From contig MCGE01000001.1 in NCBI GenBank assembly GCA_002105175.1, positions 3,658,001 through 3,722,000 of the forward strand: a stretch of DNA of 64,000 bases, read 5' to 3'. The position numbers were made by a program, and so were the translations under genes. The notes under the pieces were generated by a model. That model had not been told where the DNA came from and did not search any database. It saw only the letters and a program-made list of their open reading frames with translations. How positions within the stretch are numbered: position 1 is the first letter of the stretch; each line of letters begins with the position of its first letter. Source of the stretch: Absidia repens. Lineage: Eukaryota; Mucoromycota; Mucoromycetes; Mucorales; Cunninghamellaceae. Below are positions 44,880 through 55,971 of this stretch, piece after piece.

Positions 44880-45518
44880 ATAGTTTGGATTGGGAAACAC
44901 ATTGGTCCTAGGAAACGCATGCAAATTCAACAAGAAATGATCAAACCAATTTCCAAAAAGGACGAAGCGGGGTACTTGTATGCCTATCATCTTACTCAAG
45001 GACCTCGGGTATCAACACAACATTATTGCTACTTTAAGATCGGGCGATCCATAAATCCAACACGACGCGTCTCACAGGTGATCCAGAAATGCAATTACCA
45101 GCCAAAGCTGTTGGATATCATTCCGGGCAAACGAAGGACAGCAAAACAATATCACCAACAACAAACAACTATACAAAAAGGGGATGATGATGGTCGTATG
45201 TTGAAATGCCCAATCTCTCATCGGGTGGAACGATTGATTCATATGGAATTAGCGGCGTTATATCCGATCACGGGCGGATTCAAATGTCAAGGCTGTGGCA
45301 CCACACATCGGGAATGGTTTCGGGTGAAACGGCCTATGGTTCAAGTCCAAGCGGCTGATGCTGGAGGGGAAAAATGGCGAAGGATGACTGATCAAGAAGT
45401 CTGGTTGAACAAGATACGTCCGGTCATGCTGCATTGGATTCAGTATGGTGTGGCCGCATCTGCCTTACTACAAGCCCTTGGCTCCCGTTCCCCTTCTTTG
45501 GATCAAGACTTGGGTTAG
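44258..45518 (+). CDS. T5orf172/GIY-YIG-fold protein with N-terminal Cys-His motif (Mug113-like)
   Basis: Two exons (44258-44789, 44884-45518) join in phase (W-S-L-W-I-G) to 388 aa. The start is the first ATG, as the poly-T upstream is unlikely to be coding. A Cys-His motif, CAGLRRRDGKPCQRRI...CHDH, lies near residues 90-125 and could bind zinc. The second exon has GYLYAYHL, then YFKIGRSINPTRRVSQV, the GIY-YIG superfamily pattern as in T5orf172/DUF1766 (fission yeast mug113), with the conserved arginine. ERLIHMELAALYPITG and CQGCGTTHREWFRV follow, the first with a possible catalytic Glu. The function of these proteins is unknown; a nuclease fold is implied. The intron holds an (AT)n(GT)n repeat. 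Confidence 0.86.
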
Positions 45519-45734
45519 ATTAAATTATATGTACCTTACAGTAGAATCGTATAGTCATTTTAGATAAACTATGTTTGATATAGACAATAAAGATTTTGAT
45601 ACTTGCAGTTTTGAAAAATGATTTTTTTTTTTTTTTGATGTGTTGAAAGAAAAAGATGGTGGAACGCTTTTACTCAATCTACTCTAATCCATGTGTTTCT
45701 TTCTAAAACATCATTCAAGCCTCCAAGAATATGA

Positions 45735-45860
45735 TGAACTTGGGTTAGTAGTTAGAATTTCAATCAGTAGCATCATGGGGAAATCCTTTCATTTTTAATT
45801 GGTGATTTAAGACCGCCATTAGGTTGACTTTTCTTGAAGATGAATGCTATGGAACGGTGC
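45735..45860 (-). repeat. Core repeat copy, reverse orientation
   Basis: CATCATGGGGAAATCCTTTC is the reverse of the core, with flanks AACTTGGGTTAGTAGTTAGA and GATTTAAGACCGCCATTAGG that match other reverse copies. Confidence 0.65.
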
Positions 45861-46144
45861 ACTACCTAATCAATACACAATATATTCCGATTAACCGTTA
45901 TATAAAGCAACATATCGGAATACCATTTTCTGCGTTGCACTGTTACTGTACACTGTATGTATGTAGAAAAATGACAGATGAGTAACCGCCGCCAAAAAAA
46001 AACTTACTGCTAGCTATTTCTTAATTCCATCATCCATTTCGTGCTATGATGGACGGCCTTTTGCAGCCCAGTCATCGTACTCAGTGCTCCGTTATATATA
46101 ATAAGCTAATTCATTAGCGACCTAGAGTTTCTAACCCGATCGCG

Positions 46145-47060
46145 AGGTCTCCTCTATAGCGGCCGATACACATACATCATGTCCTATTATTATTTGCATG
46201 CTTAATCGAGCGCGAATATAACTGTTTTTTAATATAAGTAATTTAATATTCTCAACCAGTTCTTGGGACTTCTAGCGGGATAAAGTGGCCACAGTGGGCA
46301 GGTGCTCAGTGGGACACTCCCAAAACTGCTATAGTAGCGATATTGTTTTAACATACAATGTGTCAGAAGATGGTCAGTAAATTGGAAACATTTTATTGAT
46401 GTATATTGGTAGATATAAATAGATATTAAGACTAAAGACGAGGGGTTCATTGCAGCAAGGGGGCTGATGTACAGATCTATTGGAGGAAGATTGAAGGAAT
46501 CTCATGTAAGATTCAAAGAATGGTCAACACTAAACTAAAGGTACAATTGAAAAAGAGATCTAATACACAGTGCAGTGCAGGTAGGAGAAAGACTAGAGGG
46601 TACTCTTTGTATTAAACCATTACAACACATATAAGGGATCAAGGTAAAAGGGATCCATTGCACAAGACATGAAAGAGACTTATGGGGTAGTTTTTGATTG
46701 AAACAAGTAAAAAGAGACATATTTTATTCAAATGTAGAGGTTGTAGACACAAACTATGGACAAACTTAAACTAAGTTAATGAAGGCTCGCAAAAGCCAAC
46801 TAAAGGTTGTCCAAAATCCTGAATTCAAAATGAAAGGGTTTCCCCATGCATCTTGGAATCCCTGAGCTGAAAACCCTTCTAAACTAGTCCTGGCACTAAT
46901 CTAAGTCTAGAATAATCCCAAAGGAGTTGGATGGTTGAGAAAAAAGAGGAAAAGAAAAAAGAAAAGGAAAAGAAAGAGCGACAGTGGGAAAAAAAAGGTG
47001 GGGTTTAAACAAAAAAAAATTCCCACGTGGGCTGGACTTGAATTTTTTTTTTTATGAACA
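46145..47060 (+). repeat. Family C dispersed repeat copy, longest
   Basis: It begins near CTCTATAGCGGCCGATACAC, which parallels CTCTATAGCGGTACATATAT at 36724. It continues through CTATAGTAGCGATATTGTTT, the GGAGGAAGATTGAAGGAA block, the core near 46830, and CACGTGGGCTGGACTTGAAT near 47023. No ORF. Confidence 0.82.
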
Positions 47061-47329
47061 CGGTGCCTCAAAAGCTGAAAGGTGTCGTGGAGGGATGTGT
47101 AGGATCTTCTGGAGAAAATGAGGAAGAATGATGTCCAATTATCAGCCGCATATGGGTACGCTAGAGGTACCTTCAAAATAAGGGCATCCCCCTAATACCC
47201 ATACAATTTTTTTTGAGGGGGGGGACAGGATCCATACACCGACTTTTTTTTGACATCTCCATTCAATAACAACTAGACACATAATAGATACAAACGTATA
47301 GTAAATGAGTAAGACATTTTTAATTCAGA

Positions 47330-47530
47330 TATAGATATAGATATAGTATAAGCCATGACAACTACCATTAAACTAAGTTAATGAAACTATTCTAAAATGA
47401 AGGCCAATCTAATGAGTGTCCCAAATCAACGATCCAAAATGAAAAGGTTCTCCCATGATATTTGTATTGCATTTTTAAAATGCGTCTGATTGAAGTTCTA
47501 GAACTAATACAAGATAACCTGAAATTCCGT
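47330..47530 (+). repeat. Core repeat copy with perfect stem
   Basis: The core near 47436 has stem GCATTTTTAAAATGC at 47469-47483. Upstream it carries the usual AACTACCATTAAACTAAGTT block. Confidence 0.75.
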
Positions 47531-47913
47531 GGAGCATTAACGAAGAAAAGGGAATTGACACAAATATAAATATATAAACATGAACAATGTGAGCGGCATA
47601 TGAATATTCACACCGTCCATCCATTTTAAAAATATCGAGATTTCCCAACAACTGTTTTTGAAAAAAAAAGTGCATGGTTTTTATTTAAAAAAAAAAGGAG
47701 AAAAGTAGAAATAAATACAAGAGGGATGATGATGATAAGATTCATAAGGATATGACATGAAATAGGTATTTTTCATCCTACCTATTCTATAGGTAATAAA
47801 TATATATATATATATAACATAAAAAAGTCGGGGAAAAAGAATGATAATGATAAGTGTGTTGATAATATAAAAAAAGGCGTAGACAGTTCAAAAGCAGATA
47901 GGACCAAGCCGGA

Positions 47914-50164
47914 TCAAGCTGTTGTTGTCTGAATTGGGCCATCGGCATCATCAGTAGTAGAGGAGGAGGAAGATGCATTAACGGTAGCAGAAGCAGTTGA
48001 GATGACGACGGAAGGGGCGTCAGTAGTAGGTCGAGCGTTGACCAAGGGCAAACGAGCCTTCATGCGATCCCTGAGCTCGGTCCACATGAGAAGACGTTCC
48101 TTGTTGACAGCACCCATCACAGATTGATTTTCCTGGGCGCGGCGTAGGAGGTAGGGAATAACTTCATCAATCATACCGTAAGGTAAGTACTTGTAAATCG
48201 AATAACCATTCTTGCCCAAACTGTAGGAAATTTGATCTTGCATTCCAAAGAGCTGGCCGAAATGCACCACACCCGATCGAGCAAGTACGCCTTGTCTATC
48301 CATTTCTTCTACCGTTTGTACGATCGACTCTCGATTATGAGTGGCTACCATAAATACAATTGGTGCTGTGTTGGCGGTCAATGTCTGATGAGTTGCTACT
48401 TGATGGTCATGCAGGCGACCCAAAAGGAATCGTACCCCACCATTGAAGGAATCATGCGTATCTTCCACCGTTTCATGAATCGGTGATGGATAGCCTAGTT
48501 GTAATGCACGCTAATAGTAATAAAAAGTTTTCATCAGCATTTAAAACGACAACACCAATCATTGTTCAATCCGACACCCGAGGAAACATCTGTTTTCATG
48601 GTCCGCTTTTTTTTTTTTTTTTTTTTTACCTTGCGTTCCGAAACCATGTAAGCGCCTCGTACCAATTTAGCAGCGAAGGCAAAATTTTCACGTCTGGCTA
48701 ATTCCACATCACGTTCCAGTTTCGCTTGGGCAGCCTTTGTATACATTTGATCTAAAATAATAATCAAATGTCAATAAGATCGCCGAAATAATTCAATCAA
48801 GGAGGAGATTACTTACAAGTATTGTAGACAGTAGGGATATGATCTTGTTCATCTCGACGGTTGTATTTTGCTTGAAGGTTCATGGCAACATGGTCAATGG
48901 CTTCCTGGAAGTAGGATTGTTCGGCATCCACCATGATCCCCACCCGATAGCGATGGGCCAAAGCACAAACATGGTCCAAGCGGTTAATCATGCGGTCGTA
49001 AGCCTTCAATTCATCACCAGTCAATAGCGTATCAGCTTCCTGGGCTTGGTCGTCGGCTGCCCACCAAACATCCCGAGAAGGGCCTTGAAGGTTGAATACT
49101 TGTGAAAACATGATAGCATCGATACGAGGTTGATGTTGATGCATGTAGTCGATCAAGGCATCCCGTTGTTCTTCTTGTTGTTCCGAATGAGGAGGTGGTA
49201 ACACTTGTGTCACTACGTCTTTCAGAGCTGCCGATCCAACATAGCCATTGACTTGATGAGCTTGGAAAATATGTTCCATTTTGGTGATCACATGGTTAAT
49301 CCGTAACAGAAGTTCGGGTGGAGCAAAAGCAGTGACCTTGATGGCAGCAAAGGCACCGGTAGTAGCTGAGTTCGAATGATGGTCGTGGTTGTCGTTATTG
49401 TCGTCGACGAAAGAAGATGAACCCTGGGCAGCAGTTCGTACACAATGTTCCGTCATAGTCAGCACCACATCGGCCGATTGTTCTTCCCGCCACCATTTAC
49501 CCAGCGGCTGAGCCAATTCGTCGTACATTTGAGGCACGTCGGCAGGTTCCAAATGTAAATCCGCTTCGATGGACAAATCCAAAATGCACTGGATCCCAGA
49601 CCGGGCCAATCGGTCCATGCTTTGTACACATTCTTCGGGTGTTTCGCCTCCACAAAATTGGCGGAAGAAGGTTGATTTGACAAAAGCGTATACCCAATTT
49701 TCCAATCGTAATTTTTCAGCCAAGCTAATAACATGAGGTGCCATATCCACAATCCAAGGGAAGGTGCAAAGTTTGTAAACAAAAAGACCCACTACAAGTT
49801 CTTCAGTGCTGCGTGCGTCGAAGGCTGTGCGATTGTCATCATCCAACAGATCATGGATTGTGCTCGTTGGGGTTGATGATAAAAAGCCAGATGGCGGTGG
49901 GATGTTTTTGGCCTCAGCTTGAACATTAGAGTGGGATGCGAGAAGCGTACCGGCAGTTAACAGAGTAGTAGCTGCTGCAATGGATGTCATCATCATGATT
50001 CGACGGCGACCATCGGAAGTGTGCCGTTTGGTAAAAGCATGGAAGGAGGCACGTTGTTGGCTTGGTGAAGTAAATCGAGAGGCAATAGGATAATTAAAAA
50101 TAGTAACTGAGGAAGAAATTGGACGAATGGTACGTGATAAAAAAGGTCGATACATACCAATCAT
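47914..50164 (-). CDS. PUT1: Mitochondrial proline dehydrogenase
   Basis: Three exons (50164-48817, 48751-48630, 48510-47914) give 688 aa. The start is basic and Ser-rich (MIGMYRPFLSRTIRPISSSV), as expected for a mitochondrial presequence, with a hydrophobic stretch near residues 60-80. The FAD-binding barrel shows DRLARSGIQCILDLSIEADL, AAIKVTAFAPPELLLRINH, RYRVGIMVDAEQSYFQEAI, and the signature AAKLVRGAYMVSERK that crosses into exon 3. FMVATHNRESIVQT, HFGQLFGMQDQISYSL and YLPYGMIDEVIPYLLRRAQE complete the fold. The enzyme oxidises proline to pyrroline-5-carboxylate and passes electrons to the respiratory chain. A His/Asn-rich insert (about residue 225) and a Ser/Thr tail are lineage features. 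Confidence 0.95.
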
Positions 50165-52020
50165 GCAAGTAATATAATAGATGAAATGGTAAGAGAAGTG
50201 AGATCAATTAATAATGTTGGGTCAAATATACAAGAAAATAAGTTGAAGAAAATGAAAAAAAAAGGTGGAAGATCAGAAAAAAAAATCGGGGGGTTTAATA
50301 TTTTTTTTTTATCCAATGTGGGGGTGGGTCTGACTTTAAAAGTGACGGGGAAGAAGTTTTTTTCTTTGTTAAAAAAAAAGGAACGATCTAGTTTCATGAG
50401 ATGATAATAAGGTTATCTCCGAATTGATTGAATAAATTTATACAATAATATTTTATACTTTAGTATAAAGCGACCAAGTGATGAAAGTGGATCTTTTTTT
50501 TTTATCTACAAAAAAAAAAAAAAGAGGATGTGTACCAGTGGATCAATGCTAAAAATGGTAATTTTTCTTTTTTTCCCACAATGAAACCAATCATAATTCA
50601 AGAATTTTTTTCTGGGGGGTATCGGGGTCTGGTATGTGCTGTCAAAAAATCAACAAGAACCTTATCTCTTGACCTAAAAAAGGAGGGGGTGGGGATTGCG
50701 GGTTTCTATCTGTGATACATTATATTTACATCAAACATTCTTCGCAAGGACATCAATCTCCCTATAATATATTATCTATCGATTTCGCTCTCCAACAGAA
50801 GAAAACCGCACTAAAATATAAGGTAGGGGTCTTTCTTACACATAGCTCCTTCTAGTTGATGATCAGTTTTTTTTTGTTTTTTTGTTTTCTGGTAGATAGA
50901 AAAAAAAAAAAAAGTCGGATCTTGTTCAAATAGTTATGATTGGTCTCGTGTTCTAACAAGGGCTTATTTTTATCAGCTGTCAGCCACTCGAATATGTTTT
51001 TTCTATATATTGTTTCGGCTAATTCCCCCAACCTCACAAACTATAAAATGTATACACAGAAGTCTCCCTCTTTTCTCCCGGACCCCATCCTCTCGTGTTT
51101 CTTTCTGATTTTTTTTATGTATAAAAACCACCCTCTTGTGTAATATATACTGCACATATGTATAATGATTTATATCATTATTTGATTTGATGAGTTTAGA
51201 TTTTTCCTGGCTTTCGTTTTGATATCATCGAATGAGGGGAAGGGTCCATTGGGAAGGGCTGTACTATATACATCCCCTTTTTTCCCTCCCTTCCTCTTTC
51301 TTTTTTATTTGGTATTCGGGGTTTTAATCGCCAATCACTGTTCTGTCACATTGATCTTTTGTTTTATGTTTGAATGATGAATATGTATAAATGGAGGATA
51401 TATAATGAGGTCACAATAACAAAATAAAAAAGAATGACGTTTTCTACTCAGTGTGCCTACGTGGTAGAGGGTGATGAAAGTTTCAAATCATCCGAATGTT
51501 CTGCAAAGGACATAGGTGATGATTTATGTTAATAAAATGGGTGATGCTGTAATGAAAACCATGACAGGCGACAAACTTCACGATAAAGAACCGTCGCCTC
51601 TTCTCGTAATACATATACAAATTATGAAGAATAAAAAAATTAGTACGTTTTTCCTAAAAAAAAAAAAAGAATAAATAACTCAACTTCCTCACTCATATGA
51701 CAACCCGAAACGCATAAAGCGTTTTTTTTTTTTTTGTGAAAATTTTTATGACATATTTTTTTACAAAGAAAGAAAACAACAATACAATGAATAATCTTTT
51801 TAAAGAAACAAATAAGAAAATACAAAAACCAATGACATTAGCTTTCATACATAACTCAAATATACATGGCTTCTCAACGTATTTTTTTTATAAAAATTAA
51901 TGCAAATGTTTTAAATCGGCTCTTGAAAAGCCAGAAGGCAAGAGTGGGAATAATACGGGGAAAATTAATTCTTATTTCAAGGTGTCTGTCCTCCTTGACT
52001 GATTCATTTCCATTACTGCT
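50165..52020. other. Gene-free stretch of 1.8 kb
   Basis: AT-rich with many homopolymers. It contains the proline dehydrogenase promoter at the left and the transporter 3' end at the right. No ORF with coding character and no RNA gene I can defend. Confidence 0.45.
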
Positions 52021-54072
52021 TTAGCTACGACAAATAACTGACTCCTTGTCATTATTTTTATCATCATCATTATCACTACCACCATCCTTGCCACTCTTAT
52101 TGTGCGGACAGGTTGCTTGTTTCTCAAAGGCTTCTTTCTCTACTTGAGCTTTTTCTTGCTCGATAGCTTCTGATCGACACATCCGTCCGTTAAATGAAAA
52201 AGCAAGTACCATCATAAATCCGGTCAATATAGTTAGGAGTAAAAGAGCACGTTGCATATTATTATGAGGGGCACCCTGAGGATCACGTAAACAATCCATC
52301 ACCGCCATAATGATAAAACCAAAGGTTTGAGCTCCTTGCCATAAAAACGAGCTTGAGGTTGCTTCAGATACGGGGTAGGCCGCTAAAAAAATAAAAATAA
52401 ATGTAAGTAAGTGATGTGAAGTGCAAATGGAGGGGGCAGGCTGTTGTCCTACTTTCACAGCCTGTTTCCATGGCCACTGGGACGAGAAAAGACACAAAAG
52501 TTTGGTTCATGACAGTTAAATACAACACCATCAAGAAAGAATCACTCTTCACTAGCAACGTAATAAAATCACGGAAAAAAATATTAGAATTATGTACTTG
52601 TAATTTTTTTTTCTAAAAAAAAAACCATGGTATATACTTAGTAAGTAAAATCCTAGATTAGAAAAAAAAATTAAAGGAGGGGTGGCTTTCAGAAGGAGTC
52701 GATGTTGCTTGGTCAGATCGAGTACAGCTCCAGCAGCGGCTAACATAATGTATATAGAAGCATACAGAGGCATAAAAATAAATATTGACTTGCTTTTTTT
52801 TTTTTTTTTTTTTTATTTACCACAGCCAAGGGTGCCAGCAAAAAACCCAATGGCATTAATTTGTCCAGCCTGGGCATCTGTGTAGCCATAGGGTGAAATG
52901 ACCTGGGTAAAAATGGTACCAAAAGCAATACTGATACCGACGTTGATCCCTTGAATCAAGAAAATGATCCAAAATGAATAGTTTTTGGAAAGTAACACTA
53001 GCCCACGCCGAAAAGAAGGTCGTGGTTGATTAGTTACATGCGATGGCGCATGTGGTGGCTTTGTCGGCATAAATAAAAGACAAACAAACGCACTCAACGC
53101 AATTATACCAACAATTGATAACTAGATGCGGGTACAGAATGCTTCATCAGTGAGGTTTTCCGGACTTTTTTTTTATCACATTTATCTCTGGCAGCTTAAT
53201 CTCCCTTCTCTACGTTTTCTTCATTCCATTCATATCTTACCGTCATCGGGATATCATGTGCAGTTTTAGTAATATTGGGTACCATAAACATGACGAGAAT
53301 AGCCCCGTAGTTGGAGGCTACCCAAAAAAAAATAAAAATAAAAAAAAATAGAGCACAGGACTGAGTAAAATTTAAAACAAAGAGATGTACCATCAGATAT
53401 TACCAACAAACATGCCGGCAGTCGCTCTTAGGCTTTCAGTAAACCATGTGGAGGCAAACTGTGGAACCATAAAATAGACTAAGAGGTTAGTGCATGCAAA
53501 ATGAGCAAGCAAGGAAGGAGAGATTTACCAAGGACATGATGTTTAATGCCATCGGAGCTGCAACGGAACCAATGATCTGCCCGGTCATGGTGATAGCAAA
53601 GGATGGTGGAGAAATGGCTATGGCCACAATCCGAATTCCAGCACCAAGTAGACAAAATAATCCTGCGAGAATTAACTAATGAACATAAATAAAGTTATGA
53701 GAGGGTTTCTGGATATCAATGTCTCGAAGTGTGTAGGTGCAGAGTTCCTTTTTTTTTTACAGAACGTTTAACCCCCAGCTTTTCATAAATCCACCCAGTG
53801 AAAAAACTAAGAATGACGTAAATCAGTCCTTGGATATTGGCCAACCAATTAATAGCAGTCAAAGACACCTGAAAAGCATCGGCAGCCAGGTTGGGAATGA
53901 CACTGTAAGTAAATTGAAACACCGATGTAGCAATTCTCAATAAGATTAAAACAACTAACGCAACCCAAGCTTGCGGGTATGTTTTCAATGTTGGCGGCGT
54001 GGAGACTTGTATTGGTTCCGTTGCAGTACTGAAATTATCTTTCTCGAGTGATTCTTTTCTAAAAAACAGCAT
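52021..54072 (-). CDS. MFS transporter of the FLVCR/SLC49 type
   Basis: Eight exons (54072-53761, 53675-53529, 53458-53404, 53317-53241, 53121-52821, 52739-52638, 52551-52453, 52382-52021) join in phase to 484 aa with about 12 membrane segments. Family marks are INWLANIQGLIYVILSFFTG, GQIIGSVAAPMALNIM continuing across a splice into FASTWFTESLRATAGM, and METGCETAYPVSEATSS, which parallels the GVECTYPISEATS segment of FLVCR proteins. Animal relatives move heme, choline or ethanolamine; the fungal substrate is unknown. The tail is charged and Cys/His-poor (DGGSDNDDDKNNDKES). Several introns are poly-T-rich. Exon 6/7 joining (CTAA donor GTATAT) is the least certain junction. Confidence 0.87.
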
Positions 54073-54469
54073 GGCGGGTCACAGGAAAAAGAGAGAGTGA
54101 AGAAAAAAGAGAAGAAAGATTATTTGTCTCTCCAACTTTTTTTTTTATCCCGAGAATCGTCAACCCACACTAGTTAAAACTCGATAGTAACAATCAAATA
54201 GCAAGCACCAATGATATCATAATTGTCTTTTCAATTATCGGGATATATCTTTTTGTTTTCTTCTCTGGTACTGATGATGCTCTGGTGCGGCACGTTGCTA
54301 CGTTCTTCTGGGTGTCAGCATCCTCCTAAAAAATTGAATTTTAATTTCAAATTCCGCACACATGAATTTTGTATTCACCCACCTTTTTCTTTTTTTTTTT
54401 TTTTTTTTTTTTCCTTTTTTCCCTTTTTTTTTTTTTTTCATCATTCAACTTTCAACTTCGTTAAGGTTA

Positions 54470-55200
54470 TTATGGATTTAGTTTAGTGTCAGGACTAGCT
54501 TAGAAGCGTTTCCAGATCAGGGATTACAAGATGCATGGGGAAACCCTTTCATTTTGGATTTAGGATTTAGAGTCACCATCAGTTGGCTTTGTGGAGCCTT
54601 CATTTGCTTAGTTTACTGATGGGTTGTCATAGTTTGTATCAGCAACTCAATAAAATATGTCCATTTTTACATCCTATAATAAAAAACGTCTTATTAGCCT
54701 CTTTAATGTCTTGTGAAATAGAACCCTTTTTTTTTTATAGTAATGTCACCTTGTTGATTTATCTTGACTGTTGTTGTTGTACTTCAAAGACAGTTGTCGC
54801 TTTAGTCTTTCTCATATTAATATACGATCTATTATCTCCAGTTTTACTACTGTCCCTTTGGATTCATATTGATTAATCTTCAAACCTCACATTATTCTCC
54901 TTCATGCTTCCTCCAATACATCATTCATTTAACTCCCTTACTGCAATGAACCCATCGTCTTTAATTCTAGCATCTATCGATATGCTTCAATAAAATATGC
55001 CTTTTTATGAACCATCCTATTACTAACCGTATAGTAAACAATATTGCTATTGTAACCGGATTGTGAGTGCTACTGCAAACACTTCCTCTCTGATTCACCC
55101 ACTATGTCTACTTTTCACTCTCCGTTGCCACCAGGAACTGCTATATTTCTGCTTGGTCAACATATAGAGGAATGTATGTTGTTTTTTGCATATAGCCGGC
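54470..55200 (-). repeat. Family C dispersed repeat copy, reverse orientation
   Basis: The reverse complement of the family C block order: core (GCATGGGGAAACCCTTTCAT near 54531), AATAAAATATGTCCATTTTT, GTAAACAATATTGCTATTGT near 55034, and CCACTATGTCTACTTTTCAC. No ORF. Confidence 0.78.
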
Positions 55201-55971
55201 TGCCATATATCATTTTGCATTGCTTTGATTTTTAGATTATCTATGACTACTTGCGCATCCCCAACATTCAGTATAGTATATCACTAATTTTGCAAGTATG
55301 CAACTAATTATATTAATAAAAAATGACAACAATTAAGGTCTTTACGTTCTTGCTAAACTGCACTATATACATCCTAAATTTTTATTGCTCCAAATAATAT
55401 ATGCCCTATACGCACAAAAAGTATAAAATACGCCATCACATCTAACCTAGACAGATATAATCCTTATTCACAAAAAAAAAAAACAAAAAAAAAACAATGG
55501 ATATACAAAAGACAAATCAAAATACATCTATACACTAAACTAAAACTACATGATTTTGGGAACGTGAATTTCTGCGAATAGTAGCTGAAACCATAGACCG
55601 TTTGATAATTTCGCATATACGCCTAAACAAGTGAGTAGTTTTGAGTATAGTATCAGTCAATTTTTTTCAAAGAAAAAATATGCTGCTGCTGGTAAAACAT
55701 ATCATATCTATATGTGAAATACCAATATTTGTATATGGGGTCTGATTATAGAATATGATGGCCTCAACCACAAACATTTTGAAGTTCGTTAAAATGCGGA
55801 CTTCCAAAAATCTGTGGATAGTATTCCCCAATTTTTTTCTGTTTTCTTTGCGTTTCACTTTTTTTATTCTTTTTTTTTTTTCAATCCTATATAAATATAC
55901 ATACAATCATACACCGTTGATATTATTCGACGTTTATTTCAATATAGATATAGATATTTATATTACATGCA
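55201..55971. other. Gene-free AT-rich stretch before the SET gene
   Basis: Low-complexity AT-rich sequence with an internal A-tract. It presumably holds the promoter and 5' UTR of the SET gene, but no motif is claimed. Confidence 0.4.

Noticed and set aside
51460..51560. Repeated GTGATGA motifs as a possible box C/D snoRNA
   Set aside because: No CTGA D box with terminal pairing was found at a suitable distance.
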